A stretch of 64,000 nt of DNA. Source: JAIVJG01 sp964236735 (lineage in GTDB: Bacteria > Acidobacteriota > Blastocatellia > Pyrinomonadales > Pyrinomonadaceae). The notes beneath the pieces are model-generated. The model searched no databases, had not been told where the DNA came from, and saw nothing but the letters and a program-made list of their open reading frames with translations. This document shows, piece after piece, positions 34,813 to 43,198 of the stretch (positions are counted from its first letter, which is position 1; every line of letters starts with the position of its first letter). The stretch lies in assembly GCA_964236735.1 (NCBI GenBank), contig CAXSFM010000001.1, positions 248,001-312,000 on the forward strand, given 5' to 3'. The position numbers and the translations under genes were made by a program.

Positions 34813-35135
34813 TCGGCGAACCAGCCGTTGGGGTCGAGCAGCTTGACGCCGATGCGCTGTCGCCCGTCCGTCTCGTCCGTCCAGATGCCGTTGACTTCCG
34901 CCTCCAGCGAGCGACCGAACGGCGGCGTCAGACGCACAACCGCGCCCGTGTTCACGCTCACGTCACTGATGAGCGTCGCGCCGCCGCGACTGACGCGCAC
35001 GGCCTCCGCGCTCTCGTGAAACGGCTGGCCGGACGCGAGACTTCCGTCCAACTCGACCGTGAAATTGACGGGCACGCGCGGGCTGCGCGGTCGCTCTGAG
35101 GCGGGAAACATTTCCGTTTTTGTGTCTTCGTTCAT
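34809..35135 (-). CDS. PilZ-domain protein
   Basis: A 108-residue single-domain protein. The N-terminal basic motif is RPRSPRVPVNFTVEL, a variant of the c-di-GMP-binding RxxxR. The second part is EAVRVSRGGATLISD (a D/NxSxxG-like turn), and the end is RQRIGVKLLDPNGWF. Because RxxxR and DxSxxG are both degenerate, c-di-GMP binding is uncertain. The ATG at 35135 is preferred over a longer frame; a GAGAAG lies upstream. It overlaps recJ by 4 bases. Confidence 0.75.
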   Translation of the reverse strand: MNEDTKTEMFPASERPRSPRVPVNFTVELDGSLASGQPFHESAEAVRVSRGGATLISDVSVNTGAVVRLTPPFGRSLEAEVNGIWTDETDGRQRIGVKLLDPNGWFAE

Positions 35136-35290
35136 CGCAACTTCTCTAGGTTTCCATCTCACGCGAGGGCTTTCGGTTAAATCTCTCGTTGAGTCGCGGA
35201 CGGACAAGTGTAACCGAAGAGCGGCAGTTCTCGCGAGTCTCACGACGGAACTACATCAACCTCATAAAAAAAGTCGTCACTGTTAAAAAT

Positions 35291-35317
35291 GAAGAAGCCC
35301 CATCTGATGAGGCTTCA
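35291..35317 (-). terminator. Intrinsic terminator of uppP
   Basis: Read on the minus strand: GAAGCC, a short loop, GGGCTTC, then TTCATTTTT. It lies 32 bases after the uppP stop. Confidence 0.75.
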
Positions 35318-35348
35318 GTCCGAAACGATTGAACTATTTCTTGCGGCC

Positions 35349-36305
35349 CTAACTTTTCAAATGCGACGCGGTCACGGCCACGACGGCGGCGCGCGGCGCG
35401 GGCGAGTCGGGCGCGGGATTATCAAGCGGCAGAATTTTTCCGGTCGCGAGCAGCAGCAAAATCAACGCGCCGAGGACGAGACGATAACCGATGAAGACGC
35501 CCGTCGTGTGTGTGCGAAGATAGCGGATGAGAAACCAGATCGAAGCGTAGCCGACGATGCCCGACACGATGGTCGCCAGCAACAGCGTCGCGCTGCTTCC
35601 CTGCGGCAAATTGCCCCACGCGCCTTTGAGTTCGAGCAGACCGCTCGCGCCGACCGCCGGGATCGAAAGCAAAAACGAAAAGCGCGCCGCCGCCTCGCGT
35701 TTCTCTCCGGCGAAGAGTCCGGCCATGATCGTCGAACCTGAGCGCGACGCGCCCGGAATCAAAGCGAGCACCTGCGCGAAGCCGACGGCCAGCGCGTCGA
35801 GCAGCCCCAGGTCTTCCATCCCGCGCTCGCGCTTGCCGACTTTTTCCGCGACGAGCAGCAGCAACGCGATGACGATCATCATCGTCGCGATGACCCACAG
35901 ATTTTTTGTGAACGTCCCTTCGATGACCTTTTTGAATTTGAGGCCGATGATGGCGATGGGCAGCGAGCCGATGATAATCAGCCAGCCGAGAACGGCCTCG
36001 TGCGAGAGTTTGCTGCCGAGCAATCCGCTCCCGTTAATCGGCGGAGTGCCGCCGCGCAGAAGCGTTAGATGGTCGCGGACGAAGGCGTAAGAAATATCCC
36101 AGATGTCGCGCGCGAAATAGATGAGCACGGCGACGAGCGTGCCGAGTTGGATGACGGCAATCGTCGCCGTCAACTGCTCCGTCCCCAGAGCTTGCGAGAG
36201 TCCGGTCAGACGGCTGGCGAAAATCAAATGCGCCGTTGAGCTGATCGGGATGAACTCGGTCAATCCCTGCACGATGCCGAGAATGATAGCTTGAAGAAAT
36301 GTCAT
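35349..36305 (-). CDS. uppP: Undecaprenyl-diphosphatase UppP/BacA
   Basis: A 318-residue protein with about eight membrane helices. It dephosphorylates undecaprenyl-PP to recycle the lipid carrier for peptidoglycan and O-antigen. Motifs: GIVQGLTEFIPISSTAHL (the E and SS of BacA) and LALIPGASRSGSTIMAGL (PGxSRSG). The protein is slightly longer than the 273-residue E. coli form, with about 30 extra C-terminal residues. It is flanked by a terminator downstream and by the 29-bp perfect hairpin (36364-36438) upstream. Confidence 0.96.
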   Translation of the reverse strand: MTFLQAIILGIVQGLTEFIPISSTAHLIFASRLTGLSQALGTEQLTATIAVIQLGTLVAVLIYFARDIWDISYAFVRDHLTLLRGGTPPINGSGLLGSKLSHEAVLGWLIIIGSLPIAIIGLKFKKVIEGTFTKNLWVIATMMIVIALLLLVAEKVGKRERGMEDLGLLDALAVGFAQVLALIPGASRSGSTIMAGLFAGEKREAAARFSFLLSIPAVGASGLLELKGAWGNLPQGSSATLLLATIVSGIVGYASIWFLIRYLRTHTTGVFIGYRLVLGALILLLLATGKILPLDNPAPDSPAPRAAVVAVTASHLKS

Positions 36306-36363
36306 AAGGATTAAGTTGATGCAGCTTTCGTTTATGTGAGACTAAGATGGCACAAGCTTTCCT

Positions 36364-36438
36364 GTCAGTACCGCGAGCGGTAGCGAGCGGGTCATCGTTA
36401 AGTATGCAGACCCGCTCGCTACCGCTCGCGGTACTGAC
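36364..36438. repeat. Perfect 29-bp inverted repeat (GCGAGCGGTA words)
   Basis: Arms 36364-36392 and 36410-36438 are exact reverse complements with a 17-nt loop. Each arm contains two related 10-nt words (GCGAGCGGTA and GCGAGCGGGT). It sits between the SDR gene and uppP. It could act as a two-way terminator but lacks a T-run; it looks like a dispersed repeat element. Confidence 0.9.
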
Positions 36439-36454
36439 AAATCTTCACTCGCGC

Positions 36455-37228
36455 TCAATCTCTGAATGAATTTCTCGAAGCGATACGGTCGTAGAGCGAG
36501 CCGGGCAAAAATTTCATAACGCGCACGACGCTCGCCAACTGCCACGGGAATGCGTAGTTGCGCGCACGCCTTTCGACGGCTTTCAGGATGCGTTGCGCCG
36601 CGTCTTCAACTTCCAACAGAAACGGCAGGCGACGCTTGCGATTGGCGGTCATCTTCGTTTTGATGAAGCCGGGATGAATAACCGTGACGGCGATGCCGCT
36701 CTGTTTGAGGTCAACGCGCAAACTTTCAAAAAGGGTCGAGACGGCGACCTTGCTCGCGCTGTACGCGCCGGACTTCGGCAAGCCGCGATAGGCCGCGAGA
36801 CTTGAAATCGCGACGAGTTGCCCGTCCTTCTGCTTCAACATGTCGGGCAGCACGGCGGCCACGCTGTTGACCACGCCGATGACGTTAATCGCGATGACAT
36901 CGCCTGCTTCCTGCGCCTGCAAATCCGTCCCCGCCGTCGTCGTGCTCATCCCCGCGTTGGCGATCAGCACGTCAATCTTGCCCCACGCGCCGCGCACGCG
37001 CCCGGCGGCTTTCGCGACCTCGCCCGCATCGCGCACGTCGGCGGTCAGAGCCAACGCCTTGCCGCCCGCGCGCTCGACTTCTTCCACAACTTCGAGCAAC
37101 AACTCCGCGCGTCGCGCCAGCAATCCGACATGCGCGCCACGCTTGCCCAACTCAATCGCCAGCGCGCGCCCGATGCCGCTCGACGCGCCCGTCAGCAAGA
37201 CAACTTTATTTTTCCAATCGTATGCCAT
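36455..37228 (-). CDS. Short-chain dehydrogenase/reductase
   Basis: A 257-residue protein. It is a classical SDR: the NAD(P)-binding motif LLTGASSGIGRALAIELG near the N-terminus, LIANAG, catalytic Ser in AISSLAAYRG, and catalytic YSASK. The C-terminal part contains a basic segment (TANRKRRLPFLL) and an amphipathic end that may associate with membrane, as in lipid-acting SDRs. The substrate cannot be read from sequence. The ATG at 37228 lies 13 bases after the ACT-domain gene, so the two are likely co-transcribed. Confidence 0.88.
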   Translation of the reverse strand: MAYDWKNKVVLLTGASSGIGRALAIELGKRGAHVGLLARRAELLLEVVEEVERAGGKALALTADVRDAGEVAKAAGRVRGAWGKIDVLIANAGMSTTTAGTDLQAQEAGDVIAINVIGVVNSVAAVLPDMLKQKDGQLVAISSLAAYRGLPKSGAYSASKVAVSTLFESLRVDLKQSGIAVTVIHPGFIKTKMTANRKRRLPFLLEVEDAAQRILKAVERRARNYAFPWQLASVVRVMKFLPGSLYDRIASRNSFRD

Positions 37229-37241
37229 CGAAATTTTCGTC

Positions 37242-37685
37242 TCAACACAATTCCTCGACGTGCGGGCCGAGCACGCGCAGGGCGTTTCCGAGATCATCCT
37301 GCTTGACCAGTAAATGATCACGCGAGAAAGCCGAGAGTGCGCCGACCGAGATACCACCTTCTGCCAGCAACGCCGTCACGCGCGCGAGATAACCGACGAC
37401 GTTCCACGCCAACTCGATGTCAAGCGTGATCAAACGAAATCCGCCCTCGACCCGCGCCTCGCGCGCCGCGTGACGCATCGTGCGCCAGTCCTCTTCTTCG
37501 AGCAGCAACGTCACCTCGCGCCCGTCGCGCAACAGCATGAAGACCGCCCCGGCGCGCGGACTCAACTCCGGGTTCTCAAGCAGACGCTCCCAATCTTCCT
37601 GACGCAAACCGACGAGAAAGAACGTGCCGGGCGCGACTTCGACGCGCGTGCGACGCAGGAGTTCAGCTATCTCAACGCTCGACAT
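37242..37685 (-). CDS. ACT-domain protein
   Basis: A 147-residue protein. The N-terminal half (about 15-75) has FFLVGLRQEDWERLLENPEL and AVFMLLRDGREVTLLLEEED. The C-terminal half (about 85-145) has an ACT-like beta-alpha-beta pattern, FRLITLDIELAWNVVGYLAR then ALLAEGGISVGALSAFSRDH. This matches the family of small ACT proteins thought to bind amino acids. It lies between rnj and the SDR gene, and a heptamer hairpin precedes its ATG. Function is unknown. Confidence 0.72.
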   Translation of the reverse strand: MSSVEIAELLRRTRVEVAPGTFFLVGLRQEDWERLLENPELSPRAGAVFMLLRDGREVTLLLEEEDWRTMRHAAREARVEGGFRLITLDIELAWNVVGYLARVTALLAEGGISVGALSAFSRDHLLVKQDDLGNALRVLGPHVEELC

Positions 37686-37690
37686 AGTAA

Positions 37691-37760
37691 AAGAGGTTAG
37701 AGGTTAGAGGTTAGTTAAAACGAGATGCTCTTTACTAACCTCTAACCTCTAACTTCTAAC
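37691..37760. repeat. GGTTAGA heptamer hairpin between rnj and the ACT gene
   Basis: The left arm (37691-37718) is three GGTTAGA-type heptamers and an AGTTAAA end. The right arm (37731-37760) is the reverse complement, and the loop is 12 nt. It starts 9 bases after the rnj stop and ends near the ACT ATG. Confidence 0.85.
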
Positions 37761-37768
37761 ATCTGCAT

Positions 37769-39433
37769 TTAGATTTGCACGACTACAGGAACAATCACAG
37801 GCTTCGCGCCGGTCTGTTTCTGGATGAAGCGTTTGAGTTCGACGCGGATGCGCTCTTTGAGCAGCGAGGTGTCGCGGCGTTCTTCCTTGCTCGCGCCTTC
37901 GACAGTTTTGGAGACGACGCCCTGCATCTGTTTAAGAAAACCGTTCGACGCGCCGTCCATGCCGAGCACGCCGCGCGCGACGATCTCCGGCTCGAATTCG
38001 AGCGCGCCAGTCTCTTCGCTCAGTGTGATGACGGGCGTGACGACGCCATCGTTGGCGAGCAGGCGACGCTCGCGCACGGTCTCGCGGTTAATTTCCTCGA
38101 AGCCGGAGTCGGCAATGAAGGTGCGCCCGATGTCGCGCTTGCCGGTGACGATGGCGCGCTCGCCGTCGAGTTCGAGCACGTCGCCGTTCTCGATCAAAAT
38201 AATATTCTCGTCCGCATAGCCGACATGGTTTTTGAGAAATTCCTTGTGGCGATAGAGCATCCGGTACTCGCCATGCACGGGCACGACGAACTTGGGGCGC
38301 ACGGCCTCGGTCATAATCCGTATGTCTTCCTGCGAGGCGTGGCCGCTGACGTGTACGAGCCGTCGCTTCTCGTCAATGATCTTCGCGCCGCGCTTATAAA
38401 TCTCGCCGATGAGACGCGAGATGGCGCGCTCGTTGCCGGGAATGATGCGCGCCGACAGGACAACGGTGTCGCCCTCTTCAATCGTCACGCCCTTGTAAGA
38501 TTGCGTTGCCAGTTGCGTCAAAGCAGCGCGCGTCTCGCCCTGCGAGCCGGTGACGAGATAGACGATCTCGTCGTCGTGCAGACGCTTCGACTCGTTCAGC
38601 GAAACGACGAGTCCTTCGTGCAAATCGAGATAGTTGAGACGCTCCGCGATCTCGACGTTCTTAATCATCGAGCGACCAAGCACGCAAACTTTGCGGTTGA
38701 ATTGTTGCGCCACGTCGAAGACGATTTGCAGGCGATGCATCGAAGATGAAAATGTCGAGACGATGATGCGCCCTTCGGCTTCGGAGAAAATTTCCTCGAA
38801 GGCAGGGATGACGGCGCGCTCCGAAGGCGTGCGACCGGGCACGGTGGCATTCGTCGAATCCGAAGTCAACGCGAGCACGCCTTCCTGCCCGTAGCGGCGC
38901 AGTGTGCGGAGGTCAATCGGCTCGCCGATGACGGGCGTCTCGTCAACCTTATAATCGCCGGTGTGAATAATCGTCCCGACGGGCGTCGTGATGGCGAGCG
39001 CGAAACAATCAATCAAAGAATGCGAGACGCGGATAAACTCGACGCTGAACGGGCCGATCTCGCGCACGTCGCGCGGCTCGACGCGGTGCATCAGCACTTT
39101 GTCCGTCAAATCGTGTTCTTCAAGCTTGCTCTCAGCCAACCCGGCAGTAAAGTGCGAGGCATAGACCGGCACGTTGAATTGTTTGAGGATGTACGGCAAC
39201 GCGCCGAGATGATCCTCGTGCCCGTGCGTTAGGACGACGGCGAGAATCTCGTCCCTGTACTCTTCAAGAAAATCGAAATCCGGTATCGAGATGTCAACGC
39301 CATAGACGCTTTCTTCGGGGAAACCCATCCCCACATCCACGATAATCATCTCTTCGCCATAGCGCACGGCGAGGCAGTTCGTCCCGAACTCGCCGAGACC
39401 GCCAAGCGGCATCAACTCAATCACATTACCCAC
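37769..39433 (-). CDS. rnj: Ribonuclease J
   Basis: A 554-residue protein. It is a metallo-beta-lactamase/beta-CASP RNase with endonuclease and 5'-3' exonuclease activity. The metal site is VVLTHGHEDHLGALPYIL (HxHxDH). A second motif is TPVGTIIHTGDYKVDETP, and the beta-CASP domain contains LTSDSTNATVPGRTPSE and VHVSGHASQEDI. The C-terminal domain is of the usual size. The family is typical of Firmicutes, actinobacteria and several Gram-negative phyla. The C-terminal segment FEPEIVARGVLGMDGAS is normal. Confidence 0.96.
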   Translation of the reverse strand: MGNVIELMPLGGLGEFGTNCLAVRYGEEMIIVDVGMGFPEESVYGVDISIPDFDFLEEYRDEILAVVLTHGHEDHLGALPYILKQFNVPVYASHFTAGLAESKLEEHDLTDKVLMHRVEPRDVREIGPFSVEFIRVSHSLIDCFALAITTPVGTIIHTGDYKVDETPVIGEPIDLRTLRRYGQEGVLALTSDSTNATVPGRTPSERAVIPAFEEIFSEAEGRIIVSTFSSSMHRLQIVFDVAQQFNRKVCVLGRSMIKNVEIAERLNYLDLHEGLVVSLNESKRLHDDEIVYLVTGSQGETRAALTQLATQSYKGVTIEEGDTVVLSARIIPGNERAISRLIGEIYKRGAKIIDEKRRLVHVSGHASQEDIRIMTEAVRPKFVVPVHGEYRMLYRHKEFLKNHVGYADENIILIENGDVLELDGERAIVTGKRDIGRTFIADSGFEEINRETVRERRLLANDGVVTPVITLSEETGALEFEPEIVARGVLGMDGASNGFLKQMQGVVSKTVEGASKEERRDTSLLKERIRVELKRFIQKQTGAKPVIVPVVVQI

Positions 39434-39585
39434 AGTTTTAGTTTTCTCTCCAATGCTAATTCGGTGTAGATGTCCACCGCAGAATAAATTTTAGGGCGGG
39501 GTGTCAAGCAGTATAGCACAATGCCAACATCTCCCGTCCCTTCACACAACATCGCACATCTCATATACCCGACACCACGATGCTC

Positions 39586-40407
39586 TCAACTGCGCTCAAG
39601 CGCGCGCGTCAGACGCGCCCACTCCTGCAAGGTCAAAGTCTCGGCGCGACGCTGAGGCTCGATCTCCGCCGCTTCGAGCAACACGGATGCCCCGCCAGAC
39701 GCTTCGACGCGCGCGCACACATCTCCCGGCGCGGAGCGCATGTTATTGAATATCGTCTTCCGTCTCTGTGCGAAGCCCGCGCTGACGACGCGCCACAACA
39801 ACGCCTCATCTTCAACTTCAAAGGCGGGACGTTCATGCGGGCGCAGCCTGACGACCGTGCTCCAGACTTTCGGCACGGGGCGAAACGCTTCCGGCGGCAC
39901 GTCAAAGAGCGCGTCACTTTCGCAATATGCTTCGACCAGCACGGAGAGATAACCGCGCTCGCTCGACGAGGGCGGCGCGATGATGCGCGCGACGACTTCG
40001 CGTTGCAGCATCAACGTCAACTCGGTTAGGCAACGGCGTTGCTTGATGATGTGTTGCAGGATCGCCGTCGAAATGTTGTATGGAAGATTAGCGACGACTC
40101 GCGCGTGAGACGCTGGAGCAATCGCCGCACAAAAATCAACTTCCAGCGCGTCCGCATCAATAAGCGAAAAATTTTCCCGCGCCCCGAAACACTCGCGCAG
40201 CAGCGGAACAAGATCGCGGTCAAACTCAATCGCCACGAGCCTTCCCGCATCGCCCAACAGTTGCGAAGTCAAAGCGCCGCGACCCGCGCCGATCTCAACT
40301 ATCGTCTCACCGAAACGCGGGCGCACCGCGTCCACAATCCGCGCGATGAAACTTTCATCAACCAGAAAATTCTGCCCTAAGTTTTTCTTGGCGCGTGGAA
40401 ACGGCAT
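39586..40407 (-). CDS. rsmA: 16S rRNA dimethyladenosine transferase KsgA/RsmA
   Basis: A 273-residue protein. It dimethylates two adjacent adenosines in 16S rRNA helix 45. Motifs: KKNLGQNFLVDESFIARIVD, the SAM site VEIGAGRGALTSQLL and the catalytic loop VVANLPYNISTAIL. The C-terminal domain is helical. The ATG at 40407 is chosen because the in-frame upstream extension is encoded by the heptamer hairpin and is not family sequence. Confidence 0.96.
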   Translation of the reverse strand: MPFPRAKKNLGQNFLVDESFIARIVDAVRPRFGETIVEIGAGRGALTSQLLGDAGRLVAIEFDRDLVPLLRECFGARENFSLIDADALEVDFCAAIAPASHARVVANLPYNISTAILQHIIKQRRCLTELTLMLQREVVARIIAPPSSSERGYLSVLVEAYCESDALFDVPPEAFRPVPKVWSTVVRLRPHERPAFEVEDEALLWRVVSAGFAQRRKTIFNNMRSAPGDVCARVEASGGASVLLEAAEIEPQRRAETLTLQEWARLTRALERS

Positions 40408-40411
40408 AAAT

Positions 40412-40490
40412 GAGTGATGAGTGATGAGTGATAAGTGATGAGAGAAGACAGCAGGTTCTTTCTCATCACTTATCACTCATCACTCATCAC
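40412..40490. repeat. GTGATGA heptamer hairpin between ribD and rsmA
   Basis: The left arm (40412-40448) is four GTGATGA/GTGATAA heptamers. The right arm (40456-40490) is the reverse complement, with a 7-nt loop. The ribD stop (TGA) and its last two codons (Asp-Glu) fall in the arm. Confidence 0.88.
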
Positions 40491-41568
40491 CGCCTCTCGT
40501 GTATCCGGTGATTTCCACGTCGCGACCGTGGCGCGTGGTTTCGATGTCGTGGAGCTTGACGGCATCATTGATGGTGCTTGCCCCCATGCCGCCGATGGAC
40601 GGCGTGGCGTCGTTGCCGCCGATGATAATGGGCGCGATGAAGAAGCTGACTTTGTTGACGTGTCCCGCATCGAGGAACGAGCCGGCGACGCGCGCTCCGC
40701 CTTCGATGAGAACGCTTTGAATCTCGCGCGTTTTTAATTCATCGAGCACTGCGCCCGTCTCGCGCCCGCCCGACGCATCCAGCAAAACTTCCACGCCGCA
40801 TTCTTCGAGCGCGTTGATTTTTTGACGCTCGGCATTCTCACTTGTGAAAACGAGGACGGGCGTTTCGCGTGCCGTTTGCGCGAGTTGCGAGTCGGGCGTG
40901 AGTTGCAGACGCTCGTCGAGCACGACGCGGACAAGCGGGCGACGGCGCGGCAATCCGCTTCTGTCCGTCAAGAGCGGATCATCTTTGCTCGCCGTGCCCG
41001 CGCCGATGAGAATCGCATCGTACTCGTGCCTTAATTCATGGACGCGCGCGCGTGATTGCTCGCCCGTAATCCAACGCGAGTCGCCCGTGCGCGTGGCGAT
41101 GCGCCCGTCGAGCGAGCACGCGAGTTTGAGATGGACGAACGGCTTTTGCTGTCGCAGCGCGTAAACATATTTCTCGTTAAGCCGCGCCGCATCGCGCGCT
41201 TCGACGCCGATTGCGACTTCCACGCCCGCCTCATGAAGGCGCGCGAAACCTCTGCCAGAGACGAGCGGGTTCGGGTCTTCAATTGGTGCGACGACGCGCG
41301 CGATGCCGGCATTGATGAGCGCGTCCGTGCATGGCGGCGTCCGTCCCGTGTGCGAATGCGGCTCCAGCGAAACGTAAGCAGTCGCGCCACGCGCCCGCCC
41401 GCCCGCCTGTTCGAGCGCGAGCATTTCAGCGTGCTTCACATTCGCGTAGAGATAAAAGCCCTCGCCGACAATCTCGCCGTCCGCGCTGACGATGACGCAG
41501 CCGACGAGCGGACTCGGACTCACCTGCCCGCGCCCGCGCGCCGCGAGTTCCAGCGCGCGTCTCATCAT
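40480..41568 (-). CDS. ribD: Riboflavin biosynthesis bifunctional deaminase/reductase RibD
   Basis: A 362-residue protein. The N-terminal deaminase has VSPSPLVGCVIV, the zinc-site KHAEMLALEQA (His-Ala-Glu), then LEPHSHTGRTPPCTDALI. The usual first zinc cysteine (EPCxHxGxTPPC) is His here, while the second Cys is kept. The C-terminal reductase has HLKLACSLDGRIATRTGDSR and VLIEGGARVAGSFLDAG. The final two residues come from the heptamer hairpin. The ATG at 41568 is preferred; an in-frame TTG at 41598 lies inside the next repeat. ribE, ribA and ribH are not nearby. Confidence 0.93.
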   Translation of the reverse strand: MMRRALELAARGRGQVSPSPLVGCVIVSADGEIVGEGFYLYANVKHAEMLALEQAGGRARGATAYVSLEPHSHTGRTPPCTDALINAGIARVVAPIEDPNPLVSGRGFARLHEAGVEVAIGVEARDAARLNEKYVYALRQQKPFVHLKLACSLDGRIATRTGDSRWITGEQSRARVHELRHEYDAILIGAGTASKDDPLLTDRSGLPRRRPLVRVVLDERLQLTPDSQLAQTARETPVLVFTSENAERQKINALEECGVEVLLDASGGRETGAVLDELKTREIQSVLIEGGARVAGSFLDAGHVNKVSFFIAPIIIGGNDATPSIGGMGASTINDAVKLHDIETTRHGRDVEITGYTRGGDE

Positions 41569-41585
41569 GCGCCCGTCGTTTTCGA

Positions 41586-41692
41586 GTTCAAGGTTCAAAG
41601 TTCAAAACTCAAAGTTCAAAACTCAAAGTTCAAAACTCAAAGTTCACAGGTTCGCTCATCAAACTTTGAACCTTAAACTTTGAGCTTTGAAC
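41586..41692. repeat. CAAAGTT/CAAAACT heptamer hairpin between ftsY and ribD
   Basis: The left arm (41586-41646) alternates two 7-nt words, CAAAGTT and CAAAACT, for about eight units. The right arm (41659-41692) carries the reverse complement. It touches the ftsY stop codon on one side and the ribD start region on the other. Confidence 0.85.
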
Positions 41693-43041
41693 TATTCAAA
41701 CAATCCGTTGACATAGACTTCCGGCTCGAAGACGACGAGATCATCAACTTTTTCGCCGATGCCCGCGTAGCGAATCGGGAGGCGCAGTTCTTTAGCGATG
41801 GCGATGGCGATGCCGCCTTTGGCCGTGCCGTCGAGCTTGGTCAGGACGATGCCGGTCACGCCCGCGACTTTCAAAAACTGACGCGCCTGCTCAAGACCGT
41901 TCTGTCCCGTCACGGCGTCCACGACTAGCAAAGTCTCGTGCGGCGCACCTTCCACTTCGCGACCGGCGATGCGCTTCATCTTTTCCAGTTCGGCCATCAA
42001 GTTCGACTTGTTGTGCAGACGCCCCGCTGTGTCCACGATGAGCACGTCGGACTTGCGCGCCTTCGCCGCCTTGAGCGCGTCGAAGAGCACCGCCGCCGGG
42101 TCTGTCCCGTGTTTCTGCTGGATGAGCGGCACGCCCGTGCGCTCGGCCCAGATGGCGAGTTGATCCGATGCGGCGGCGCGGAAAGTGTCGGCGGCGCAGA
42201 TGAGCACGTCGTTGCCTTCGGCCTTGATGCGTTGCGCGAGTTTGCCGATGGTCGTCGTCTTGCCGACGCCGTTGACGCCGACCACCATGATGACGTAAGG
42301 CGTGACGTGTTCGGGCACGCTCGTCTCGGATGCGACGCCTTCGCGCTCGGATTGTTGAAGGATGGAAAGCAACTCGTTTTTAATCGAAGCCTTGAGCGCG
42401 GCGATGTCGTTGATCTCTTTGCGAGAGATGCCGCGCCGCACGGTATCGAGGATGCTCGTCGTCGTCGCGACGCCGATGTCCGCGGCGATGAGGGCTTCTT
42501 CGAGTTCATCGAGCAGTTCGATGTCTATGACTTTGCGGCCTTGAAAGACCGTATCAATTTTTTCCGAGAGTGATTCGCGCGTCGCCGAGATGGCGCGTCG
42601 AAAGCGATTCGCGAAGGCTTCGTCAAGCGCGGCTTGCTCGGCCTGCAATTCTTCCATCGAGCGGTCGAGGCCGAGAAAGGATGTCGTGAACGGCGAGCGC
42701 GCCGGCGCGACGACAGGGCGCGCGGGCGTCGTTGGCGGCGATGGTGTGCCTTGCTTCGTTATCGCACTCGTGCCCTTGCTCTCGCGCTCGACTGATTCTC
42801 GTGGCAAGGCGTCAGACATTGTCGCCTCAGATGCGGGAGTCGGAGTCGGCGCGCCGCCCGTCGGCACAGGCTCAAGCGCGGGGATGCTCGCAGTTGGCGG
42901 TTGCGCGTCTTGAGTCGCCGCAGCCTTCGCGGGAGGTTCGAGCGTGGCGGGTTTTTCCGTCTCTATTTTCGTTTCGCCCGCCGGTTCGTTGAGGCCGAGT
43001 GTGATGTAGCGGTCTTCCTTCTTGCGTCTCCAGAATGCCAT
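41692..43041 (-). CDS. ftsY: Signal recognition particle receptor FtsY
   Basis: A 449-residue protein. The N-terminal region (1-160) is acidic/Pro/Ala/Thr-rich linker, typical of FtsY A domains. The NG domain has the helical N subdomain and the GTPase with MVVGVNGVGKTTTIGKLAQR, DTFRAAASDQLAIWAER, the G3 motif DTAGRLHNK and VLTKLDGTAKGG. The ATG at 43041 (MAFWRRKKEDR) starts the conserved short basic N-terminus; a longer open frame upstream does not match. It docks SRP-ribosome complexes at the membrane. Confidence 0.96.
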   Translation of the reverse strand: MAFWRRKKEDRYITLGLNEPAGETKIETEKPATLEPPAKAAATQDAQPPTASIPALEPVPTGGAPTPTPASEATMSDALPRESVERESKGTSAITKQGTPSPPTTPARPVVAPARSPFTTSFLGLDRSMEELQAEQAALDEAFANRFRRAISATRESLSEKIDTVFQGRKVIDIELLDELEEALIAADIGVATTTSILDTVRRGISRKEINDIAALKASIKNELLSILQQSEREGVASETSVPEHVTPYVIMVVGVNGVGKTTTIGKLAQRIKAEGNDVLICAADTFRAAASDQLAIWAERTGVPLIQQKHGTDPAAVLFDALKAAKARKSDVLIVDTAGRLHNKSNLMAELEKMKRIAGREVEGAPHETLLVVDAVTGQNGLEQARQFLKVAGVTGIVLTKLDGTAKGGIAIAIAKELRLPIRYAGIGEKVDDLVVFEPEVYVNGLFE

Positions 43042-43100
43042 AAGTATAGATAACTGCCCTTGAAAATTTATGCTTGATTCAAAGTCAGCGATTATAGACA

Positions 43101-43136
43101 CAACTGCCGCATCGCGACAAAACGATGCGGCAGTTG
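43101..43136 (-). terminator. Hairpin upstream of ftsY (terminator of the LolA-like gene)
   Basis: CAACTGCCGCATCG (43101-43114) pairs perfectly with CGATGCGGCAGTTG (43123-43136); the loop is 8 nt. On the minus strand TGTCTATAATC follows, a weak tail. Confidence 0.55.
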
Positions 43137-43198
43137 CTGTTTGTTGAAATTTAATTAACTCGACGTTTGCAGAGCTTGCGACGCGAAAAGACGCGGCT

